Shown in pieces: positions 35,805 through 46,381 of a stretch of 64,000 nt of DNA (position 1 is its first letter; every line of letters begins with the position of its first letter). Below the pieces are notes generated by a model. It was given only the letters and a program-made list of their open reading frames with translations. It did no database searches and was not told where the DNA came from. The position numbers and the translations under genes are program-made. The DNA comes from Phenylobacterium hankyongense (lineage in GTDB: Bacteria > Pseudomonadota > Alphaproteobacteria > Caulobacterales > Caulobacteraceae), in contig NZ_QFYP01000001.1 in NCBI RefSeq assembly GCF_003254505.1, positions 1,906,001 to 1,970,000 of the forward strand, written 5' to 3'.

Positions 35805-37075
35805 GCCGGCAACAGGGGGTCGATGAGCGTCAGCGCCGCCGCCAGGGCCGCACCCTGGCGCTCGGCATAGCTCAGCGCGGCCTCGCCGATGCGCCGCGCG
35901 ACGACCGGCTGCGCCAGCAGGCCGTGAAGGTGCCGGGCCAGCGCCCCCGGGTCGGCGGCCTGGATGGCGGCCGCCTCGGCGAACATCTCGTCATAGACGT
36001 CGCGGGCGTTGAACACGTGCGGCCCGGTGACGATGGGCACGCCCAGCCGGGCCGGCTCCAGCGGATTGTGGCCGCCGATCCCCGTCACCAGGCTGCCGCC
36101 CATCACCGCCACGTCGGCCAGGCGCAGGAACAGGCCGAGCTCGCCCAGCGTGTCGACAACATAGGCGCCGGTCTGCGGCGTGATGGCCTCGCCCAGGCTG
36201 CGGCGGCCGACCCGAAAGCCCGCGCTCGCGAGATCCGCGGCGACGGCCGGGCCACGATCCGGATGGCGGGGCGCGACCACCAGCAATCCCCTGTCGGCGG
36301 CCTGGCGGAAGGCCTGCGCCACGATCGGCTCTTCGCCCGGATGGGTGCTCGCCGCCAGCACCACCCTGCGCCCGCCCGTCGCGGCGCGCAGACGGCCGAG
36401 TTCGGCCTCGTCGAACGGCGGCGGGTCGCCCACCAGCTTCAGGTTCAGCCGCGGTCCCGGGCTGGCGCCCAGGCGCCGCAGCCGACCCTCGGTCGCCGCG
36501 TCCTGCGCCAGCACCAGCTCGAAGGCGCCGAGCACGGCGCGGGCCGAGGCGGGCGCACGGGCCCAGCCGACGGCGCTGTCCTCGGTCATCCGCGCCGACA
36601 GCAGCGCCAGGCGCACGCCGCGGGCCTTGGCGCCGAGGATCAGGTTGGGCCAGAGCTCGCTCTCCACCTGCAGGCCGACGTCGGGCCGCCAGTGGTCGAG
36701 GAAGCGGCCGACCGCCGCCGGGCCGTCGACGGGCGCGAACTGGTGGATCACGCCGGGCGGCAGGCGCCGGGCCAGCACCTCCGCCGAGGTCACGGTGCCG
36801 GAGGTGACCAGCAGGGCGAGGTCCGGCCGCCGGGCCCGCAGCGCCGCCACCAGCGGCAGCAGCGACAGGCTCTCGCCGACGCTCACCCCGTGCAGCCAGG
36901 CCAGCGGGCCGGCGGGCCTGGCCACGGTGGCGCGGCCCAGCCGCTCGGAGAGGCGGGCCGCGTCCTCCTTGCCGCGGCGGGCGCGGCGGCGCAGCAGGCT
37001 CGGGGCCAGGGGCTCCAGGAGGCCGGCGGCCGCGGCGTAGAGGGCCAGCGGCAGGGGGCGGGCGCTGGCGATCAC
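35801..37075 (-). CDS. waaA: 3-deoxy-D-manno-octulosonic acid (Kdo) transferase
   Basis: A 424-residue GT30 enzyme that adds Kdo to lipid A precursor on the inner face of the inner membrane. WLHGVSVGESLSLLPL holds the acceptor-side Glu, FAPVDGPAAVGRFLDHWRP and ESELWPNLI follow, and GGSLVTGIGGHNPLEPARLG is the donor-binding stretch. The start is GTG 37075, overlapping the CDF gene stop by 4 bp (GTGA). Confidence 0.95.
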   Translation of the reverse strand: MIASARPLPLALYAAAAGLLEPLAPSLLRRRARRGKEDAARLSERLGRATVARPAGPLAWLHGVSVGESLSLLPLVAALRARRPDLALLVTSGTVTSAEVLARRLPPGVIHQFAPVDGPAAVGRFLDHWRPDVGLQVESELWPNLILGAKARGVRLALLSARMTEDSAVGWARAPASARAVLGAFELVLAQDAATEGRLRRLGASPGPRLNLKLVGDPPPFDEAELGRLRAATGGRRVVLAASTHPGEEPIVAQAFRQAADRGLLVVAPRHPDRGPAVAADLASAGFRVGRRSLGEAITPQTGAYVVDTLGELGLFLRLADVAVMGGSLVTGIGGHNPLEPARLGVPIVTGPHVFNARDVYDEMFAEAAAIQAADPGALARHLHGLLAQPVVARRIGEAALSYAERQGAALAAALTLIDPLLPA

Positions 37076-38112
37076 ACCACGTCGGCAGGGGCGAGGCGGC
37101 AGGCGTGCGCCGCGTCGGTCTCCACCTGCACGGTGGCATGGCCGATGTTGAAGCGCTTGTGCAGCCCTTCGCACGCCAGGTGCAGGAAGGCGTCGGCGTC
37201 GCCCTGGGCGGGGCGGATCACGTGGCAGGTCAGCGCCGTCTCGGTGGTGCTGAGCGCCCAGATGTGCAGGTCGTGGATCTCCTCGACGCCGGGCAGGGCC
37301 GCCAGCCAGGCGCGGACGGCGCCGACGTCGACGCCCCGGGGCGCGGCGTCCAGCGCCAGGTCCATGGAGTCCCGCAGCAGGCTCCAGGTGCCGATCACGA
37401 TCACCGCGGCGATGGCCAGGCTGAGCGCCGGGTCGATCCACAGGATGTGGGTCCAGGCCATGACCCCGGCGGCGACCACGACCGCGAGGGAGACGGCGGC
37501 GTCGCCGGCCATGTGCAGGAAGGCCCCGCGGGCGTTCAGGTCGCCGTGCCGCCCGCGCAGGAACAGCAGGGCCGTGACGGTGTTGATGGCCACCCCGAGG
37601 CCGGCGGTCAGCATCACCACCTGGGTGACGACCGGGGCCGGTTCGGTGAGCCGGCGGACCGACTCCGAGACGATCGCGCCCAGCGCCACCAGCAGCAGCA
37701 CGGCGTTGGCCAAGGAGGCCAGGATGGTGGCCTTGCGCAGGCCGTAGGTGCGCCGCGCGGTGGGCGCGCTCTTGGCCAGCGCCATGGCGCCCCAGGCCAG
37801 CAGCAGCGCCAGCACGTCGGAAAGATTGTGGCCGGCGTCCGCCAGCAGCGCCATCGAGCCCGACCACAGCCCGGCGCCGACCTCGGCCGCCACGAAGACG
37901 GTGTTCAGCACCACCCCGATGGCGAAGGCCCGGCCCATGTCCACCGGCGCGTGATGGTGGTGGTGATGGCCGTGCCCGTGCCCGTGCCCATGCCCGTGAT
38001 GGGCCTGATGATCATGGTCGTGCCCATGGTCGTGCCCATGTTCGTGGTCGTGATCGTGCTCATGACCATGGGGGTGATCATGGGCGGGCGCCGGGGCGTG
38101 GGAATGGACCAT
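37072..38112 (-). CDS. Cation diffusion facilitator (CzcD/ZitB-like) metal exporter
   Basis: A 346-residue CDF transporter. The first ~55 residues are an extreme His/Asp/Gly-rich tail (over 20 His) that can bind metal in the cytoplasm. Six helices follow with the transport site HNLSD (helix 2) and HMAGD (helix 5), then a C-terminal metallochaperone-like domain. It should move Zn2+ or a similar ion out by proton antiport. It lies inside the lipid A operon, overlapping waaA by 4 bp and 32 bp after the DUF374 gene. Confidence 0.92.
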   Translation of the reverse strand: MVHSHAPAPAHDHPHGHEHDHDHEHGHDHGHDHDHQAHHGHGHGHGHGHHHHHHAPVDMGRAFAIGVVLNTVFVAAEVGAGLWSGSMALLADAGHNLSDVLALLLAWGAMALAKSAPTARRTYGLRKATILASLANAVLLLVALGAIVSESVRRLTEPAPVVTQVVMLTAGLGVAINTVTALLFLRGRHGDLNARGAFLHMAGDAAVSLAVVVAAGVMAWTHILWIDPALSLAIAAVIVIGTWSLLRDSMDLALDAAPRGVDVGAVRAWLAALPGVEEIHDLHIWALSTTETALTCHVIRPAQGDADAFLHLACEGLHKRFNIGHATVQVETDAAHACRLAPADVV

Positions 38113-38144
38113 CAGCGCTTATGTCTCACCGCACCGCGCAGTGA

Positions 38145-38852
38145 TCAATCCACAGTGCGGCCGACCAGCGATTCTGCCCGACGTGTGGCCGCGGAGAGGC
38201 GCCCCGACCAATCCTCTATCAGCCGCGCCACCGTGGCCTCGTCGGCGTCGGCGGGGACGTGCAGCGGGCCCTCCCACACCGCCGCGCCGCGCCCGAACGG
38301 CAGGGCGAACATCACCTTGTCCCAGGTGTTGCGGGCCTGCAGGGCCGGGTTGGCGGCGATGCCGATCAGGAACACCGGCTGGCCGGAGCGCTTGGCGATC
38401 TGCACCGCGCCGGGGGCGATCACCTCGTTGGGGCCGCGCGGGCCGTCGGGCGTGACCACCAGGGCGCCGCCGTCGGCCACCCAGGTCACCGCCTCGCGGA
38501 TCGCGGCCACCGCCTGGCGGGCCTTGGCCGAGTCGCCCTTCTTGGCGGAGGACACCCGGATCGCCGGGAAGCCGGACATCGCCAGCGCCTTGGCGATGAA
38601 CTCCCCGTCCGCCGAGGGCGAGACGAAGGCCCGGGTGCGCTTGCGCCACCACTGGGGCGCCATCGCCAGGCAAAGCGGGATGCGGCCATGCCAGAACAGG
38701 GCGATCGCGCCCGAATCGCCGGCCAGCACCGGCTCCACGCAGGCGACGTTCTCGTGCCGCCAGCGCACGGTCGCCAGCACGATGCGCAGATAGCTGCCCA
38801 GCAGCCAGCCGAGGACCGCCTGGACCCCCTCGTTCCGCAGGATGCCCTTCAA
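38145..38852 (-). CDS. DUF374 lysophospholipid acyltransferase-family protein
   Basis: A 235-residue protein. FWHGRIPLCLAMAP replaces the usual HX4D entry of the acyltransferase fold in DUF374 style, VSPSADGEFIAKAL and VVTPDGPRGPNEV are the other family blocks. Position among msbA-like and waaA genes suggests acylation or handling of lipid A precursors. It starts with TTG overlapping the ABC gene stop (TTGA). Confidence 0.88.
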   Translation of the reverse strand: MKGILRNEGVQAVLGWLLGSYLRIVLATVRWRHENVACVEPVLAGDSGAIALFWHGRIPLCLAMAPQWWRKRTRAFVSPSADGEFIAKALAMSGFPAIRVSSAKKGDSAKARQAVAAIREAVTWVADGGALVVTPDGPRGPNEVIAPGAVQIAKRSGQPVFLIGIAANPALQARNTWDKVMFALPFGRGAAVWEGPLHVPADADEATVARLIEDWSGRLSAATRRAESLVGRTVD

Positions 38853-40624
38853 GCGGCGGTCTCCGCCTCCAGGTCCTGGCTCCTCGCCAGGCGCGCGTAG
38901 AGGCCCCGCTCCCGCATCAGGCTGTCGTGGTCGCCGGTCTCGACGATCCGCCCCTGGTCGATGACGTAGATGCGGTCGGCGCCGCGGACGGTGGAGAGCC
39001 GGTGGGCGATCAGGATGGTGGTGCGCCCGGCCATCAGCCGCTTCAGCGCCGCCTGCACCTGCGCCTCGCTCTCGGTGTCGAGCGCGCTGGTGGCTTCGTC
39101 GAGCAGCAGGATCGGCGCGTCCTTGAGGAACGCCCGGGCGATGGCGATCCGCTGGCGCTGGCCGCCGGACAGCCGCGCGCCCGCCTCGCCGACGCCGGTG
39201 TCGTAGCCGTTGGGCAGGTTGAGGATGAAGTCGTGGGCCGCGGCGGCGCGGGCGGCCTGCTCGACCTCGGCCAGGGAGGCGTCCGGCCGGGCGTAGGCGA
39301 TGTTGGCGCGGATGGTGTCGTCGAACAGGAACGGCTCCTGCGTCACCAGCGCGATCTGGCGGCGCAGGGAGGGCAGGGTGACGTCGCGCAGGTCATGGCC
39401 GTCGATCAGCACCCGTCCGCAACTCGGGTCGTAGAAGCGGGGGATGAGGTTGAGGATGGTGGTCTTGCCGCCGCCGGACGGGCCGACCAGGGCCACCGTC
39501 TCGCCCCGCCGCACTTCGAACGCTACGTCCGACAGGGTCGGCGGGCCTTCCGCGCCATAGGTGAAGCCGACGTCTTCGAAGCGGATCGTCGTCTGGCCGA
39601 CCGGCAGCGGTGCGGCGCCCGGCCGCTCTCTGACCTCCGGCTCGACGTCGAGGGCGGCGAACAGCCGCCGCGCCGCCGACATGCCCTCGGCGAACACCGT
39701 CTGCAGGTTGGCGAGCTGGCGCAGGGACTGCGAGGCGGTGCCCAGCGCGAACATGAAGGCCACGAAGGCGCCGACGGTCATGTGGCCGTTCAGCGAGCGC
39801 CAGCCGGCATAGGCGAACACCACGGCCGTCAGCAGGGTCATCACCAGCTCGGTGGCGGGCGCGGCGCGGGAGCGGGCGTTGGCGCCCTTGATCAGGTGCT
39901 CCTGACGGCGGTGGACCACTTCGGCGACGCGGGCCTCCTCGTAGTCCTCGCGGTTCTCGATCTTCACCACGCGCACGCCGTCCAGGCTCTCCATGATCGC
40001 CGTGGACAGGGCGGAGGTCTCGACCATGGCCCCGCGCGCGGCCTTGGTCGTGCGCTTGGAGAACCTGCGCATGATCCAGCCGGCGGCCGGCAGCCCGGCC
40101 ACCATCACCAGCGACAGCACCAGGTCGTTGGAGATCATCACCGTGATCGCGCCCAGCACGATCAGCAGGTTCTGGGTGTAGTTGATCACGCCGGCGGTCG
40201 CCGCCTCGCGGATCAGGCCGGCGTCATAGAGCACCGAGGAGACGTAGGCGCCCGAGTGCTGGCTGCGGAGCCGCGAGAGGTCGGCCCGGACCAGCTTGCC
40301 GAACAGCTGCACCTGGACGTCGCCGACCACGCCGTTGCCGATGCGATTGACCAGGGTGGCCTGGATGAACTGGGCGACGGTGCGCGCCACCGCGTAGAGG
40401 GCGATGGTCAGCGGCAGGATGATCAGCTGGCCGGGCTTGTGGAAGACCATCAGGTCGTTGGTCGCCGGCTCGATGATCTGCACGAGCTTGGTGGTCAGGT
40501 AGGCCACCGCGATGGCGGCCAGCAGGGCGGTCACCCAGCCCTTCCAGCGGGGCTTCATATAGACGCGCGCCACCCGCACGATCAGGTCGCGGGCTGAAAG
40601 CTCTGGCGGGTCGCGCTCGCTCAT
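38849..40624 (-). CDS. msbA: MsbA-like lipid A/phospholipid ABC exporter
   Basis: A 591-residue full half-transporter: six helices (~30-310), then Walker A GPSGGGKT, signature LSGGQRQR, Walker B ILLLDEATSALD and H-loop LIAHRLST. It is in one operon with DUF374, waaA and lpxK, which supports flipping of core-lipid A to the periplasmic leaflet. The order is msbA-DUF374-CDF-waaA-lpxK on the minus strand. Confidence 0.85.
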   Translation of the reverse strand: MSERDPPELSARDLIVRVARVYMKPRWKGWVTALLAAIAVAYLTTKLVQIIEPATNDLMVFHKPGQLIILPLTIALYAVARTVAQFIQATLVNRIGNGVVGDVQVQLFGKLVRADLSRLRSQHSGAYVSSVLYDAGLIREAATAGVINYTQNLLIVLGAITVMISNDLVLSLVMVAGLPAAGWIMRRFSKRTTKAARGAMVETSALSTAIMESLDGVRVVKIENREDYEEARVAEVVHRRQEHLIKGANARSRAAPATELVMTLLTAVVFAYAGWRSLNGHMTVGAFVAFMFALGTASQSLRQLANLQTVFAEGMSAARRLFAALDVEPEVRERPGAAPLPVGQTTIRFEDVGFTYGAEGPPTLSDVAFEVRRGETVALVGPSGGGKTTILNLIPRFYDPSCGRVLIDGHDLRDVTLPSLRRQIALVTQEPFLFDDTIRANIAYARPDASLAEVEQAARAAAAHDFILNLPNGYDTGVGEAGARLSGGQRQRIAIARAFLKDAPILLLDEATSALDTESEAQVQAALKRLMAGRTTILIAHRLSTVRGADRIYVIDQGRIVETGDHDSLMRERGLYARLARSQDLEAETAA

Positions 40625-40729
40625 AGGTCTGGGATCGTCCGATGCGGGCCGCAGGTCAAGCCGATGGCCGGTCGCGGCGCGACCAACGAGCCGCTTCCGT
40701 CGGGCTGCGCGAGGCCCTAGTTAGGCCCG

Positions 40730-41413
40730 ATGACCAGCGAACAAGCCCCGGCCGGATTCGACCTTGCGACCCCCTCCGGGCGGCTGAAGACCTATGCCGA
40801 CTATCTCTGGAACGACCATGCCTACCTGCGGCTGGGCTTCCAGAACGCCCACTGGATCTCCGACGAGCTGGTGCGCACCAACCAGCCGTGGCCGCACCAG
40901 CTGGCCGCCTGGAAGGCGCGCGGCGTCAAGACCGTCATCAACCTGCGGGGCGGCTTCGACGCCAGCTTCCACGCCCTGGAGAAAGACGCCTGCCGGCGGC
41001 TGGGCCTGGAGATGGTCGATTTCACCGTCACCTCGCGCGAGGTGCCGAGCCGCGAGCGGGTGCTGGGCGCCAAGCGGCTGTTCGACACCATCGCCTATCC
41101 GGCGCTGATGCATTGCAAGTCGGGCGCGGACCGGGCCGGGATCATGAGCGTCCTCTACATGCACTTCCGGAAGGGCCGGACCATCCGCGAGGCCATGGAC
41201 CAGCTGCACCTTCGCTACCTGCATGTGCGCCAGGGAAAGACCGGCGTGCTGGACTACACCTTCGAGCGCTATCTCCAGCAGGGCGAGCCGGCCGGCCTGT
41301 CGTTCCTGGAGTGGGTCGAGAGCCCGATGTTCGATCCGGCCGGCATGAAGGCCGACTTCCGGGCTCAGATGTGGGGCAGCCTGCTCACCGAACGACTGCT
41401 CAACCGGGAGTAA
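40730..41413 (+). CDS. Dual-specificity/tyrosine phosphatase-family protein
   Basis: A 227-residue protein. The catalytic CX5R loop is HCKSGADRAGI (C129, R135), with GVKTVINLRGG as the preceding beta strand and a late Asp region, matching the DSP-like group of bacterial phosphatases. Function of the C-terminal ~60 residues unknown. It is followed by a 72-residue protein and a hybrid kinase on the same strand and may be part of a signalling cluster. Confidence 0.8.
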   Translation: MTSEQAPAGFDLATPSGRLKTYADYLWNDHAYLRLGFQNAHWISDELVRTNQPWPHQLAAWKARGVKTVINLRGGFDASFHALEKDACRRLGLEMVDFTVTSREVPSRERVLGAKRLFDTIAYPALMHCKSGADRAGIMSVLYMHFRKGRTIREAMDQLHLRYLHVRQGKTGVLDYTFERYLQQGEPAGLSFLEWVESPMFDPAGMKADFRAQMWGSLLTERLLNRE

Positions 41414-41472
41414 TTGCGCCTAAGTCGACGATACGACAGACGTGCGCTGCTCCTGCGTGCAACTCTGCGCCC

Positions 41473-41691
41473 ATGAGCCAAGAGGTCCTGACCCTGGAGC
41501 CGAAGGAAGACGTCTTCACGCTGCTCTGCGTGCGCGCGGACGGCGTGGCGTCGGTGGTCGACCTTGTGGCGTCGGCGGACCTGCCGGCGGTGCGGCGGCG
41601 TGCGACCGCCCTGCTGCGCGAACACGCCAGCTGCGACGTGGTCGAGGTCTGGCGCGACGGCGCCCTGATCGAGCAGCTCGACCGCGCCTGA
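41473..41691 (+). CDS. Small conserved-looking hypothetical protein, 72 aa
   Basis: [18 protein letters not shown]... with an alternation of beta-like and helical stretches ([12 protein letters not shown]) and ending [16 protein letters not shown]. No known domain is recognised. Codon pattern looks coding; it sits 59 bases after the phosphatase and 55 before the hybrid kinase. Confidence 0.5.
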   Translation: MSQEVLTLEPKEDVFTLLCVRADGVASVVDLVASADLPAVRRRATALLREHASCDVVEVWRDGALIEQLDRA

Positions 41692-41746
41692 GGGGCCGCG
41701 CCGGCTGTTGCACGGTGACTTAAGGTTTGCCCCTCAGGGTGGCTCC

Positions 41747-43386
<1,640 letters not shown>

Positions 43387-43390
<4 letters not shown>

Positions 43391-43629
43391 TGCGCGTGGC
43401 CCTCGTCGGCGTCGGGGGCCAGCAGCTTGTGCGCATGGATGATGAAGTAGCGCATATGGGCGTTGTCGACCGTGGACTGGGCCTTGTTGCGCCAGGCGTT
43501 CAGCGCCGCCTCGTAGTTCGGGTAGGCGCCGACCAGGTCGACCTTGGAGAGGTCGCGGAATTCCGCGGGACCTTCCAGGCTCCTCAGCTCGCCGCCGATG
43601 ACCAGGTGCAGGAGCTGCTTGTCGGACAT
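43387..43629 (-). CDS. DUF4170 domain-containing protein
   Basis: An 80-residue alphaproteobacterial protein of unknown function. The hallmarks are [30 protein letters not shown] and [18 protein letters not shown]. Stop overlaps the hybrid kinase stop in a CTAG. It is 27 bp after cysQ and likely co-transcribed with cysQ and pmbA. Confidence 0.85.
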
Positions 43630-43647
43630 GGGTCGCTTTCGTAACGG

Positions 43648-43668
43648 GTGAAACCTTCAGGGTTTCAC
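43648..43668 (-). other. Hairpin at the cysQ stop codon
   Basis: GTGAAACC (43648-43655) pairs with GGTTTCAC (43661-43668) around a five-base loop. The cysQ stop codon lies in the loop. No T-run follows, so it may be an intercistronic stabiliser before DUF4170. Confidence 0.4.
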
Positions 43669-44454
43669 GGCGATATGCCGGACGCGCTCCAGGATCAATG
43701 GGGCGAGGCCCGGCGCGGCGCAAACCAGGCTGTTTTGGATCGGTTGCGGGCCATTGTAGGCGAACGGCCGGCCGGTGTGGTCGCCGACGAAACAGCCGGC
43801 CTCGGTGGCGATGAGGTCCGCGGCCGCCAAGTCCCAGTCGTGCTTGGGCGCCACGGCGACGGCGGCGTCGAACAGGCCCGCCGCCACCAGGCACATGCGA
43901 TAGGCCGTCGAGTTGCGCTGTTCGACCCGCATCGACGGCCAGGGAATCGGCCAGGAGGCCTGCTCGAACAGCCGCGCGTCGCCGACCATGCCGCAGCCCT
44001 CCAGCGCGCTGACGTCGCTGGGGCGGATGGCGGCGCTGTCCAGGGTGGCGCCGCCGCCGGCGGTGGCGGCGTAGGTCTCGCCCAGCTGCGGGGCGAACAC
44101 CACGCCGGCGATCGGCCGGTGGTCCTCGACCACCGCCACCGACACCGACCACCAGGGCCGGTCGTTGAGGAAGGCGCGGGTGCCGTCGATCGGGTCGACC
44201 ACGAACAGCCGCCGCCGCGACAGCCTGGCGGGGTCGTCGGCGGTCTCTTCCGAGAGCCAGCCGTAGTCGGGACGGGCGGCGCCCAGCCGCTCCTTCAGCA
44301 GCCTGTCGGCGGCCAGGTCGGCATTGGTGACCGGCGAATTGCCGGCCTTGTACTCGATCTCCAGGCCCCGGGCGCGCAACTGCTCCGCCAGTTCGCCGGC
44401 CTCGCGGGCGGCGTCCAGGATCAGGGCCAGGTCGTCCGTGGCCGTGGGGCTCAT
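43657..44454 (-). CDS. cysQ: 3'(2'),5'-bisphosphate nucleotidase (inositol monophosphatase family)
   Basis: A 265-residue Mg-dependent phosphatase. Family blocks are SPVTNADLAADRLL, WLSEETADD, FVVDPIDGTRAFL (metal site) and HDWDLAAADLIATEAG. It hydrolyses PAP, the by-product of sulfate transfer from PAPS, which fits the two sulfotransferases in the glycan island. Overlaps pmbA by 4 bp. Confidence 0.92.
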   Translation of the reverse strand: MSPTATDDLALILDAAREAGELAEQLRARGLEIEYKAGNSPVTNADLAADRLLKERLGAARPDYGWLSEETADDPARLSRRRLFVVDPIDGTRAFLNDRPWWSVSVAVVEDHRPIAGVVFAPQLGETYAATAGGGATLDSAAIRPSDVSALEGCGMVGDARLFEQASWPIPWPSMRVEQRNSTAYRMCLVAAGLFDAAVAVAPKHDWDLAAADLIATEAGCFVGDHTGRPFAYNGPQPIQNSLVCAAPGLAPLILERVRHIAVKP

Positions 44455-45791
44455 CGGCCCGCGATGGCGAGGCCGTCGATCAGCACCGAGGGCGCGTTGG
44501 AGGCACCGCGGATCTCCAGGTCCGAACCCGGGACCAGCCGGGCGTAGATGTCGATCAGGTTGCCGGCGACGGTGATCTCGCTGACCGGATAGGCCAGCTC
44601 GCCGCCCTCGAACCAGAAGCCCGAGCAGCCCACCGACCAGTCGCCGGTGTTGCCGTTCAGCGAGGGGCCGAACATCGAGGTGACCACCAGGCCGGCGCCG
44701 GCGTCCTTCATCAGCTGCGCCTGGTCGTGCTCGCCGGGCTGCAGGGTCAGGTTGCTGGGGCTGACCCCGGGCGGGCCGGCCAGGCCGCGCGAGGCGTGGC
44801 CGGTGGTGGAAAGGCCCAGCTGCCGCGCCGAGGACGAGTTCAGCAGCCAGGTGGTCAGCACGCCGTCGTCGATGATGGCGGTGAGGCCGTTGGCCACGCC
44901 CTCGTCGTCGAAGGGCGAGGAGCCGAGGCCGCGCAGCCGGTGCGGATCGTCGGTGACGGTGACGCCCTTGGCGAAGACCTGCTGGCCGAGCTTGTCCTTC
45001 AGGAACGAGGTGCCGCGGGCGATCGAGGGCCCGGAGATGGCGCCGATCAACGGGCCCAGCAAGGAGGCGGCCAGGCGGTTCTCGAAGATCACCGGGGCGG
45101 TGGTGGAATCGATCTTCCGCGCCCCGAGCCGGGCGGCGGCGCGGCGGCCGGCCTCCGCGCCGATGGCGTCGGGGGCCGGCAGGTCGGCCTGCCAGCGCAC
45201 CGAGCGGCCGTCATAGCCGTTCTCCATGCCGTCCTCGTCGCCGGCGATGGCCGACGCGCCGATCGAGAAGCCCGAGGCCCGGTGCAGGCCGGAGAAGCCG
45301 CCACTGGTCACCATCCGCCACTGCGAGGCCGACCAGGAGCCCGAGGCGCCGTCGGAGTTGGTCACTTTCGGCACCGCGCGGGCGGCGGCCTCGGCGGCGC
45401 GGGCCTTGTCCTCCAGCGCCTGCGGCGAGGGCTCGGAGGGGTCGTAGAGGTCGAGGTCGGGCAGGGGGCCGCGGGCCAGCCGGTCAGGGTCGGCGAGGCC
45501 GGCGTAAGGGTCTTCCGGGGCCAGCCGGGCCATGGCCACGACGCGCTCCACCAGCTTGGCGCGCGCCTCGAGGCTGATGTCGGAGCCGGAGACGCTGGCC
45601 TGGCGGCGGCCGACGAACACCCGCAGGCCGAGGTCGCGGGACTCCTCGCGTTCCACCTCTTCCAGGTCGCCCAGGCGCACGCTGATCGAAAGGGCCCGGC
45701 GCTCGGCGCCGACAGCCTCGGCCGCATCGGCGCCGGCCTTCAGCGCGGCGGCGACAACGTCTTGCAACAGGTTTTCGTCCATCCCGGGCAT
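44451..45791 (-). CDS. pmbA: TldD/PmbA-family metalloprotease subunit
   Basis: A 446-residue PmbA/TldE-type protein, the partner that lacks the HExxH of TldD. Blocks VTNSDGASGSWSASQWRMV, GRRAAARLGARKI, GVTVTDDPHRLRG and NLTLQPGEHDQAQLMKD are present. The TldD-TldE dimer degrades unfolded peptides and processes toxins or modified peptides. TldD is not in this window. ATG 45791 gives the longest frame; ATG 45782 (MDENLL) is equally likely. Confidence 0.92.
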   Translation of the reverse strand: MPGMDENLLQDVVAAALKAGADAAEAVGAERRALSISVRLGDLEEVEREESRDLGLRVFVGRRQASVSGSDISLEARAKLVERVVAMARLAPEDPYAGLADPDRLARGPLPDLDLYDPSEPSPQALEDKARAAEAAARAVPKVTNSDGASGSWSASQWRMVTSGGFSGLHRASGFSIGASAIAGDEDGMENGYDGRSVRWQADLPAPDAIGAEAGRRAAARLGARKIDSTTAPVIFENRLAASLLGPLIGAISGPSIARGTSFLKDKLGQQVFAKGVTVTDDPHRLRGLGSSPFDDEGVANGLTAIIDDGVLTTWLLNSSSARQLGLSTTGHASRGLAGPPGVSPSNLTLQPGEHDQAQLMKDAGAGLVVTSMFGPSLNGNTGDWSVGCSGFWFEGGELAYPVSEITVAGNLIDIYARLVPGSDLEIRGASNAPSVLIDGLAIAGR

Positions 45792-45831
45792 ATGGCGGAG
45801 CGCAGCGGCCCCGGCAAGCTCGGCAGGCGTA

Positions 45832-46233
45832 TCAGGGGATGGCGTAGAACAGCAGGGCCACGGCCGCGGCGATGTAGGCGATCCAGGTCAGCAGCACGCC
45901 CGCGGCGCGCGGCAGCGAGGCCCCGCCGCTGCGCGACAGGCCGACGGCGTGGACGACGCGGCCGGCTAGCAGCACCAGCCCCACCACATGCACCACCATC
46001 GGCGGCGCGCCGACCATCGCCAGGACCGCAAGCGCCGCCAGGCCGGCGGGCACGTACTCGGTGGCGTTGCCGAAGGCCCGGATGGCCTGGGCGAGCTGGG
46101 GAACGTCGCCGTCGCCCAGCGCCACCTGATGGCGCCGGCGCTGACGCACCACCAGCACCGACAGCACCAGCAGCAGCACCAGGTGCAGGCCGACCCAGAG
46201 CGCGGCCGCGTGTGCCGAAGCGGTGACCTCCAT
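45832..46233 (-). CDS. MAPEG-family membrane protein
   Basis: A 133-residue protein with four transmembrane helices. FGNATEYVPAGLAALAVLAM is the MAPEG signature helix region (Asn-x-x-Glu). MAPEG members include glutathione-dependent eicosanoid-type transferases; bacterial members are poorly characterised. Start 46233 has GGGGGAG upstream. Confidence 0.82.
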   Translation of the reverse strand: MEVTASAHAAALWVGLHLVLLLVLSVLVVRQRRRHQVALGDGDVPQLAQAIRAFGNATEYVPAGLAALAVLAMVGAPPMVVHVVGLVLLAGRVVHAVGLSRSGGASLPRAAGVLLTWIAYIAAAVALLFYAIP

Positions 46234-46381
46234 CGCGCAATCTCCCCCGTCAGCCGGCCAGTTGCGGCTGGTTCGCACGGCGAGGCAAGGCTGGCGCCGC
46301 GGCCGCCTGGCGTTTCGGGGATGCTCAGGCCGCCGGGGGTCTGCTAAACCATGGTCGACGAACAAGCGTTTGGGGGAGTCG

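Noticed and set aside
35801-37867. 688-codon frame around waaA
   Set aside because: The real gene starts at GTG 37075; codons beyond that lie in the CDF transporter in another frame.
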